From Triplophysa rosa (taxonomy: Eukaryota > Chordata > Actinopteri > Cypriniformes > Nemacheilidae), in assembly GCF_024868665.1 (NCBI RefSeq), contig NC_079898.1:3905863-3969862 (forward strand): a DNA stretch of 64,000 nt. Reading direction: 5' to 3'. Under the pieces are notes generated by a model. It saw only the letters and a list, made by a program, of their open reading frames with translations. It was not told the origin of the DNA and made no database searches. A program made the translations under genes and the position numbers. Shown here piece after piece: positions 55,845-64,000 of the stretch. Each line of letters opens with the position of its first letter. Positions within the stretch are counted from its first letter, which is position 1.

Positions 55845-57480
55845 TGGGATGAAATCACTTTCACAAAACAGGTAGTTTCCTTTTAACACCTATCTGAACA
55901 TATAGAAAAAACACTGTATATAGGATATTCAAGGGACTTTTATTTAAAACACCACATCAGACAGTCCTGATATTGTATTATGGACAATCTGAGATGGTAT
56001 ACTATGATTCTGGGGTGAAATCACTTTCACAAAACAGGTAGTTTCCTTTTAACACCTATCTGAACATATAGAAAAAACAGTGTATATAGGATATTCAGGG
56101 GACTTTTATTTAAAAACACCACATCAGACAGTCCTGATATTGTATTATGGACAATCTGAGATGGTCTACTATGATTCTGGGGTGAAATCACTTTCACAAA
56201 ACAGGTAGTTTCCTTTTAACACCTATCTGAACATATAGAAAAAACAGTGTATATAGGATATTCAGGGGACTTTTATTTAAAAACACCACATCAGACTGTC
56301 CTGATATTGTATGATGGACAATCTGAGATGGTGTACTATGATTCTGAGGTGAAATCACTTTCACAAAACAGGTAGTTTTTTTTTAAAACCTATCTGAACA
56401 TATAGGAAAAAACAGTGTATATAGGATATTCAGGGGACTTTTATTTAAAAACACCACATCAGACTGTCCTGATATTGTACGATGGACAATCTGAGATGGT
56501 GTACTATGATTCTGAGGTGAAATCACTTTCACAAAACAGGTAGTTTTTTTTTAACACCTATCTGAACATATAGGAAAAAACAGTGTATATAGGATATTCA
56601 GGGGACTTTTATTTAAAAACACCACATCAGACTGTCCTGATATTGTACGATGGACAATCTGAGATGGTGTACTATGATTCTGAGGTGAAATCACTTTCAC
56701 AAAACAGGTAGTTTTTTTTTAAAACCTATCTGAACATATAGGAAAAAACAGTGTATATAGGATATTCAGGGGACTTTTATTTAAAAACACCACATCAGAC
56801 TGTCCTGATATTGTACGATGGACAATCTGAGATGGTGTACTATGATTCTGAGGTGAAATCACTTTCACAAAACAGGTAGTTTTTTTTTAAAACCTATCTG
56901 AACATATAGGAAAAAACAGTGTATATAGGATATTCAGGGGACTTTTATTTAAAAACACCACATCAGACTGTCCTGATATTGTACGATGGACAATCTGAGA
57001 TGGTGTACTATGATTCTGAGGTGAAATCACTTTCACAAAACAGGTAGTTTCCTTTTTACGCCTATCTGAACATATAGAAGAAACAGTCTATGGACATTCA
57101 TGGGACTTTTATCTAAAAACACCACATCAGACAGTCCTGATATTGTATGATGGACAATCTGAGATGGTATACTATGATTCTGACGTGAAGTCATTTTCAC
57201 AAAACAGGTAGTTTCCTTTTAACACTTATCTGAACATATAAAAAACCACTCTATTTAGGACATTCAGGGGACTTTTATTTAAAAACACCACATCAGACAG
57301 TCCTGATATTGTCCGAGTGCCAATCTGAGATTGTGTACTATGATTCTGAGGTGTAATTTTTTTCTTGAAACAGGTAGTTTCCTTTAAACATGTGTCTGAA
57401 CATATATAAAAAAACAGCTTATATGGGACATTTGGGGGGTATTTAAAACATCACATCAGACAGTCCTGATATTGTGTATT
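55845..57480 (-). repeat. 167-bp satellite, right array, nearly ten units
   Basis: Markers CAGTCCTGATATTG or CTGTCCTGATATTG recur every 167 bp from 55962. Units at about 56240-57045 are almost identical to each other, sharing GTACGATGGACAATCTGAG and a T-run variant. Outer units near 57060-57480 and the inner ones are more diverged. Orientation is opposite to the left array. Confidence 0.93.
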
Positions 57481-57530
57481 AAAAGTTACCTATTTGTCAG
57501 TTATTTTTAGTTATTTCATAGTCAGTTATA

Positions 57531-58419
57531 CATATTAAATACTAGTGTAGGATCTGACAAATGTAATTGTTATAATTGAATTTTTATTTTCATTTTGCAC
57601 TTAATGTTGCACATATGTTATTTAAAATGTATATTTAAATACACAATTGCATTGTCATTTTACATACTGCATTTTGCGTATTGCATTTCAAATTGAAAAT
57701 GAAAAGGGCAGTCTCCGAAGAGACGCCACAAACCACTTTTGAGGCAGGTATAGCGCAGAAGAGAGGCGAGAGAGGCTTTTTAGAGCAGGCTCCATATTTA
57801 ACCTCATGAGAGGGCATGCCCACCTGAGTTTGAATCGACCAATCAGAGTTGAGCAGGGAAGAGGTTCTTTGTCCACTCAACAGCTAATTTGCATCTTTAT
57901 GACCTCCTGGCAACTTTACAAAATACCAGTCCAAATTATAGCATAATGAAAAGAAAATGTTCTATGGTCACACAATATATATATACAAGGAGGAATTGTA
58001 AAGAAAAACATTTATATATCAAATATGCTAAGGTTTGAATTGCATCAAGTCATGATTCATTCGGAGGTACGGATACAAACAAAGCCTGAATTAAACTTGC
58101 CTGTTTAACAATTACAGATTATTTAAAAATGGCAAGAGCGACAACATATAACCTAGATATTTAGATATATTTATAGAAAAGGACAGTTTAATCACACATG
58201 TTCCTATTTGTCAGAGAAGTTTCTATGGGTAGCCTCAGATGTTAAGCAGATGAGACAGAGAGACTTCTCACCTCTGCTTTGAAGCTTAAAAGTCGTAAAT
58301 ATCCCACAGAGAAACAAAAGGGGTTATCAACACTTTTGGTGAGAGCACCAACCTAAGTCCAGGGCCCCTGGATTTAGACCTGACTCTGTCCTGGTTTCTT
58401 GCACATCAAAACATCAACA
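57531..58419. other. Intron 3, no gene recognised
   Basis: A G/C-richer stretch at 57700-57890 with no repeat partner in the window. Otherwise AT-rich. Confidence 0.5.
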
Positions 58420-58660
58420 TCAAAAGACCAAAAGAGAGTGGAGGGGGTTTATGGCGCTTCTTTTAATGACTCCGACCATTTGGCTCATGCTAAATTCTCT
58501 ACATTGAGTTGAAATGACTTTTTCCAGATCTTTAGATATGAAAGGTAGATTCGATATAGGCCTGTAGTTCCCTAGTTCTCTAGGGTCGAGTTGGGGTTTT
58601 TTGACAAGGGGCCTTATAACAGCCACCTTATATGCTTTAGGCATGTCCTAATGTCAGAGA
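58420..58660 (-). pseudogene. LINE reverse transcriptase fragment
   Basis: The minus frame encodes PKAYKVAVIRPLVKKPQLDP and ELGNYRPISNLPFISKDLEKVI, the RT entry motif of jockey/L2-type LINEs (PLLKKPxLDP...NYRPISNLPFLSKxLEKVV). About 60 residues remain and then unrelated sequence follows. Bases 58661-59194 show no further coding. Confidence 0.8.
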
Positions 58661-59194
58661 TGAGTTAATAATACTAAGAAAAGAATCAAACATTTATTAT
58701 GCTTTGCTGCATATTCCAATGAAAATATTAAATCTGTCTGCATTCATTGTTGCCCTGCTGAGCAAAAAGACATCTTGACAGCTGAAAGGACTTCAAAGGC
58801 AGAAGGTCTTTAGCGGCACCCTGAGAACCGTGGTCTGTCCCCCCGATGAGTCTTTACAATGGCCCCCAATGAGTCAGTTATTCCACAAAAAAGGTGGTGT
58901 TTATCTTGAGAGATAAAATAACATGAAATCACCTTTTTTCCAATTATAACCCTATCCCAAGCTGCTCTGAGCAGGACTGAAATCAGCAATTGGACCGGCA
59001 TGGGAGTCAGGTGCTCAATCATGATGTCGGCTACTCATTCATGGTGCTAATGTTTCATTCCACTACTGGTCCGATGGCTGTGGACGTAAGGCATTGTTCA
59101 AAAACCACCCTGAAATTGGCTAAGACTTGTGACATGGCACATATCCTGCTGGCAATAATGTACCTATTAAAAGATGGGTATGTGCAATTGACAT

Positions 59195-60662
59195 GGGTTG
59201 CGTTTCCCGAAACCTTCTTAATGCTACGTCGTTCTGAAGTTATACCTTAAGCTGTACCTTATCGTTAATACGTGTTTCCCGAAACCTTCTTAGTTAAGTA
59301 TACCTTCTGTAAGTCATACTTTCGTAAAGTTGGTCTGGACCGCTCTTAGCTATACCTTGTCGCCTTTGATGGTTCATACCGCTATGCAAAAAACTTTTCT
59401 ACATCGCAGTTTAATTTCACATATAAAATTTTATATAATAATTTAATATAAATTATATTTAGTATTAAATTTACATTTTTACTTTAACGTAGTTTTAATT
59501 TTACAAATAAAATACTCGGGTTTAATACACTCAGTGTAGGCTATTGAAGTGTTTTTATGAATAAAATTGTTATATACTGATGGTTGTTAGCGTTTTTAAT
59601 TACATACTATTATCCCAAGGCACATCAGCTGGCAAACCATTTGACAGGAAAGGCATATAGTCTATATAAAGGGAATGAATGTTATGGGGAGTTTGGTCAA
59701 ACTATGGCAGCGAGGCAGCGAGACAGCGAATAGTTGTCTTAAATCAAAGACGGCGCCGTCCGCGGAGCCAGTTAGTGTATTTGCACAATTTCATTAGAGA
59801 ACATTTTAGTCCCCTGGCAACCATGTCAGAAAAGAAAATACTACACAAATTTATCCTGCCACGAGAGCAAATTCTGCAGCTCTTGTATCTTGTTGGCCCA
59901 ACTTTGTCGAGTCAAACTCGACGGAGCTACCCCTCAGCCCTTAAATCAGCTGCTGCATGGCGGCTCTTCGTTTTTATGCTGTGGGGAGTTTTCTGGAGGT
60001 GTTTGGGGATGAATATGGGCTGAGAAAGACCTCGGTGTGGCGGTGCGTTCACTCAGTGACAAACATCCTGCTCCATCATGCCACCAATTACATACATATG
60101 CCTTTCGCCAGGCACGACGTGATAGAGGCACGTCAAGGCTTCCATGCCATTGCGGGTGTCCCACGAGTGATTGGCATTCTGGATAGGACACCTATCCCTA
60201 TACACAAATGAGTGATTTACACCAATAATGTGAATCAACACAGATCGTGGAGAACATTAACACACGATGGCAAACTATGAGAATATAAATTACCCTTTCA
60301 AAAACAAGTGAAGCCAAACAGCCAGTTAATGTTGCTGGTTAACGCAGAAAACGTTTGGCCGTGAGGGTGCGGGATCAGACACTTGCAAAATTATAAATAC
60401 ATACATACACACAGACATATTTCTTTCTTTATTTATAGTCCTTTATTTATTATATACTATTTCAGTGAAAAGCATTTCTTTATAATAAACACTGCTTTCT
60501 CAATACTTTACCAACTCTATAACGCAAGGTAGAGCGAACAACCGATTCTCGAGGCATCGATATCAACCTATTCAGCACCACCGCCATGGACAGCACCTGC
60601 TAACGTTGCACTTAAGAAGGTTTACCTTAAGTAACCTCAAAAGGTATAGTTCGGGGAACATG
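59195..60662 (+). mobile_element. PIF/Harbinger transposon, degenerate
   Basis: The left end (GGGTTGCGTTTCCCGAAACC with TTCTTAATGCTACG) and right end (CACTTAAGAAGGTTTACC, then GTTCGGGGAAC) carry the imperfect inverted words usual for fish Harbinger elements. The TTTCCCGAAACCTTCTTA word is repeated at 59273-59291. The interior encodes part of a HARBI1-like transposase. Confidence 0.65.
59679..60211 (+). pseudogene. Harbinger (HARBI1-like) transposase, truncated and frameshifted
   Basis: The first frame (59679-about 59955) gives FILPREQILQLLYLVGPTLSSQTRRS, matching the N-terminal helix region. The second (about 59957-60211) gives AALRFYAVGSFLEVFGDEYGL, SVWRCVHSVTN and HMPFARHDVIEARQGFHAIAGVP. 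It reaches the first catalytic Asp in ILDRTPIPI, where the family has a DGTHI motif. The G and H of that motif are changed, and a stop follows two residues later. The second Asp and Glu are missing. A frameshift joins the two parts. Confidence 0.8.
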
Positions 60663-60796
60663 CCTGGAAAAGGTATAACTTGAGTTAAGGTGTACCTTTA
60701 GAGTCTATGTAAGTAGTATATATGTGGGACATTGTGTCAAAATGATTGATGGTGACCTTTGCGGGGGGGGGGATGGGTGGTTGAATTACTTCCGGA

Positions 60797-60925
60797 CCAC
60801 CCACGTAGTGAGGGACTGCCCACATCGCGTTGACCTTTTGACCGTATCCGCCCACGTTGTGAGGGACCGCCCATGTCGCGTTGACCTTTTGACCGTATCC
60901 TCTCATATTGTAGGGACAGCCCATT
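60797..60925. repeat. 52-bp tandem repeat, about 2.5 units
   Basis: Units begin CCCACGTAGTGAGGGAC at 60799 and CCCACGTTGTGAGGGAC at 60851, each ending CGCGTTGACCTTTTGACCG. A poly-G run precedes them at 60761-60770. An AATAAA-rich stretch follows at 61000-61110, then AT-rich sequence to 61708 with no gene. Confidence 0.85.
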
Positions 60926-61708
60926 TGGCTCCCTTTTCCGGGGATCATGTTTGGACACGTTTTTATGAGGTTTTGACATGTATCTTATGCATGAATAAAT
61001 AAATATGGGTTTTAAAGGAAATTTTGAATAAATAAAGCAATGATTAAAAAATAAAGCAGCGAATAAATAAGTGATTAAATAAATAAAGAATTGGTTAAAT
61101 AAATGAATGAAGAGCGGTTACCTTCCAGCGTTCATGTTTTTGAAAAATGAAAAAACAGTATCCATTCTTCAAACTGAGTCTACAACACTGTATAATTAAA
61201 GCACATGCCAACATGTTTTTCCTAACTGCATGGAGCGGTGTCTTTAAATGGTGTCCATGATGTTGTCCCTATCCTGACTGTTTTCCTTCTGTCTGAGAAG
61301 ATGCCAGTGCGTCCACCAACTAAGGGTGAAAAAAACATCTTTATTGCTAGTGTTCATAGCATCACAGCCTTAAAACTCAAAGCAGATTCTGATTGAACAG
61401 CAAGAATCCTTAAATTGAATGTACGTCATGTTAATTTCATAAAATAAGTCTGCATAAGGTTTTCAAAATAAAAATTTTACATAAAAAAGATGAAGTGATT
61501 CTATCAACGGTATGCCTTTTAACATCATTGTTTATATTATTCTAAACTGATATTCTTTAAAACATTTAGAATAGTCAAATCTCACACATCCTGTTATTAA
61601 GAGTTGTCTTTGCAACTGTTTTAGTTTAAAGAGCTTTCTGTGGCAACCCCTAGACACTATTCGCAGATTTACTAGAGAGACTGACATATATAGCAGACTC
61701 TGGGTTCT

Positions 61709-61980
61709 TGTTACGGTTCAGGGTAGACGAAGGTAATCCACAGTGAGAATATATTTAATTAAAGCACTCGATACACATAAACAGAACTCCAAGAAGACAG
61801 TTAACACACAGTAGACAAGACAAATGAAAAAGGCAGTGGCTAAATAGTGTCCAAGTGATGACAATAACAACTAACAGGTGCGAGTAAAACAAACGAGGTA
61901 CAGGTAAGGGATCGTGGCAAAATTAAATCCAATGGCAAAACCGGAGAAAACTAAATAGGGAAACAGATGTAAATGTGACA
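61709..61980 (-). repeat. LTR of a third short LTR element
   Basis: Starts TGTTACGG and ends AATGTGACA (TG...CA, 272 bp). On the minus strand it is preceded by a purine-rich run (poly-G at about 61997-62006) as a 3' LTR should be. The matching 5' LTR was not found, so the element is truncated on its right. Confidence 0.6.
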
Positions 61981-63175
61981 TAACGCCTGAGATCCCACCC
62001 CCCCCCATAACCACAGAGGGGGGATCTCAGGGGGTGGACGCGGGGTTGACCAAGGGAAGAACGCAGGAGGTAGTCCATAGGGCTGGGGAGGTGTCCAGAG
62101 CAGCTTCAGCAGGAGGATGTTCCAGATGCCAGCCAGGAGGAGGTCCCAGGGTGGCTTCGAGGGAGGGAGGAGCCATGGTGGAGAGGAGTCCAGGGGGTGG
62201 CTACACCGGAGGAGTCCAGGGTTTAGCCACGCAGACGGAGAGCCCAGGTGACACCAAAGGTCTGAAGGTCCGAGGCGAAGCCGATAGCTCAGGCGACCAA
62301 GGCGAATCAGAATCAGAATCAGAAGAGCTTTATTGCCAAGGCATGGCCAAGGCAGACCATAGCGGAGCCAGTGCGACTGAGTACTGAGGAGCCGAGGGGA
62401 AGGAGGAGCCTGACAATGCAGAAGGGGTGGAGAGATGAGGCGTAGCCAGAGGAACGGAGCCCAGAGGCGGCGGATGGTCGACGACTGACCAAGGCGGAGC
62501 CTAGAGGGACCCTGGTGAAGCCAGAGGGATGCCGGGACACGGTGGAGATGAGGAAGCTATGAGCAGAGGTGTAGACGCTGGGTCGAAGGACGCTGAGGGT
62601 GGAGACATGGAGGAGTCCAGTTCAGGGGTTACCAGGCCCAGGGTTGACTCACATGCTGACAAAGGCAGAGGAGGCAGAAGAGGCAAAGGGAGGGAGGGAG
62701 GGCGGGAGCTTGGGGACTGACGAAGGAGAGTTGGCTGCTGAGGGAGGGCTGGGCAGGACCAGCGGGGACGTGGAAGCGCTGAGCAGGACCAGCGGGGATG
62801 TGGAAGCACTGGGCGGGACCAGCGGGGATGGCAGCAGCCAATAGTCAATGTCATTGGTCCAGTCTAAAAGTTCAGAGGCCGTTTTAGCTCACCCTCAGTG
62901 GCGGGAGTATGGGCGGGGATTCCCTTGAGGCCCTCAAAGTCCACCAGGACTCCCACGGTGACAGACGATGTTGCCAGCTCACCCACTTGGTCAGACACGT
63001 CTCGGGGCTCATGCTCCAGGGCGAACTCAGGCTCAGTCGTGGGGTCACATACTGGCTTCGGTGTCGCGGTGGGCTTAGGCTCTCCGTCCGCAGTGAAGTC
63101 TGGTGAGGTCTCCGTGCTGGAGGATGGTGGCTGGATGGCCTCTGGTTCAGAGCGCCCACGCCTTTTCCCACGGCA
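61981..63175 (-). pseudogene. Interior of LTR element: Pro/Ser-rich, minisatellite-derived frames
   Basis: Minus-strand frames (62501-62854, 62884-63171) are Pro/Ser/Arg-rich with repeats such as HPRWSCSALPRP. This resembles the low-complexity tails of the two gag-only elements rather than any enzyme. A 19-bp-type reiteration (GGGACCAGCGGGGA) runs at 62755-62830. No protease or RT. An L2 tail is inserted at 62307-62340. Confidence 0.45.
62307..62345 (-). mobile_element. L2 LINE tail, minimal insertion
   Basis: AATCAGAATCAGAATCAGA followed by AGAGCTTTATTGCCAAG is the inverse of the L2-like 3' end at 54030-54078. Only about 35-40 bp were inserted. Confidence 0.7.
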
Positions 63176-64000
63176 AGGAGTTATTGTAGTTTATGTTTAT
63201 TGCTATAACAAACTATAAAAATATTATGTATAGATTTTATTAAAAAAAAAAAAAAAAAACCTATGTGTTTCCGCCTAAAAATGTCAAAAGGTCAAAGTCA
63301 ATAGACCTTTCTCAGACCTTTCGCCTTTGCCCTGCCGTGCTTTTCCGAGAGAATGGACAATAAAAGGAATAGGATCCCTGTGACTACACAGGGATCCAGA
63401 ATTAGAAAAAACTTTCCGAAACAAGTTAGAGTGCTGGTGGAGTGTATCAAGTAACAATGTCATACGTCCAACTCGTTTTTTATCAAGTTGATCATGTTAA
63501 GCATGAGAAGCCAGCGTGTTTAACAGTGTAAAGAAGTCAGAATGCATGACATAGCATGATAGCTCCGCTTTAAGCATTAGTCTACATTTCAATTGCTAGC
63601 CAGTAAATGTAGGCCAGCTTCTTCATTTTCAAACATAATTTACAGACAGCGACAACATCGACATGTCTTTCGATTTCATTATTTTTTAGTTTTCATTTTA
63701 ATATATTTATGTTTGTTTACTTTTTTACTTCTCAGTTGTAATTAGTTTAACATAGTTATTTTATTTCGTACAAAACAGTCTTGCAATATAAACTTTTGAC
63801 CTGTCATTGTTTTGAGTTTATGTTCAATCGTCATGTATCGTTGTCTAATTTTTCGCACGAGATCTCGTTGTTATTAGTTTGTTTGTGGCCATGTTCTTGG
63901 GTTCTTGTATGTTTGCTTTGATTTAATAAAAAACAGATTTTACATCCAAAATCTACTTCTTATTTTTCCCATTCTATTACATATCTATTCTTTTTGCTAT
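63176..64000. other. Intron 3, no gene recognised
   Basis: Contains a poly-A run at 63241-63259 and AT-rich sequence. No exon of hcrtr2 or known element was seen. Confidence 0.5.

Larger units (their letters stand above)
47059..57530. mobile_element. Large element bounded by inverted satellite arrays
   Basis: The outer 55-60 bp are near-perfect inverted copies (ATAACTGACTATGAAATAAC at 47058 onward; its complement ends at about 57530). Inward from each end comes an array of a ~167-bp unit, in opposite orientations: about 5.5 units on the left (47100-50045, split by an LTR element) and nearly 10 on the right (55845-57480). The unique interior is about 5.8 kb including a nested hAT. No transposase was recognised, so the class is unknown. 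A pair of independent elements or a host inverted duplication are alternatives. Confidence 0.7.

Noticed and set aside
55845..57480. A CRISPR-like array of regular repeats
   Set aside because: Units are contiguous 167-bp satellites without unique spacers, in a vertebrate nuclear genome.
43674..64000. Exon 4 and later exons of hcrtr2
   Set aside because: No stretch resembling the EIYPK...TM5 region or the TM6-TM7 motifs was found on the plus strand.

Overview
This window comes from a vertebrate nuclear genome, almost certainly a ray-finned fish and probably a cypriniform. The one host gene recognised is hcrtr2 (orexin/hypocretin receptor 2) on the + strand. Its first three coding exons are at 11896-12100, 29365-29543 and 43430-43673. 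All have canonical GT/AG borders and consistent phases. Exons for TM5-TM7 and the C-tail are not in the window, so intron 3 is at least 20 kb and the gene continues to the right.

Nearly everything else identified is transposable element (TE) sequence, much of it nested. Left of the gene (1-11071) are: a minus-strand Ty3/gypsy element with gag, protease, RT and a probable 5' LTR; a 42-bp minisatellite; a broken plus-strand Ty3/gypsy; a truncated DIRS tyrosine-recombinase fragment; and half of a Tc1-like transposon. Intron 1 contains a stack of nested insertions (18041-29156) with two solo LTRs, a 6.0-kb DIRS retrotransposon with its diagnostic internal complementary region, and an intact Tc1/mariner-type transposon (26709-28278) whose 337-aa transposase has a DD37E-spaced catalytic triad.

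Intron 2 holds a short gag-only LTR element (31825-32947), a 3.3-kb hAT-like element with a 1.5-kb fold-back palindrome inside, a TIR element carrying telomere-like CCCTAA repeats, and a 1.2-kb tandem duplication whose second copy gained three insertions.

The right part (intron 3) holds a second copy of the telomere-motif element, a tRNA-derived SINE, and the most unusual structure: about 10.5 kb (47059-57530) bounded by inverted arrays of a ~167-bp satellite. A second gag-only LTR element and a hAT element are nested inside. LINE fragments, a broken PIF/Harbinger element and an LTR-element remnant fill the rest.

Many calls rest on target-site duplications, terminal repeats and protein motifs read by eye. 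No database search was possible, so TE family names are provisional and boundaries without a target-site duplication are approximate.
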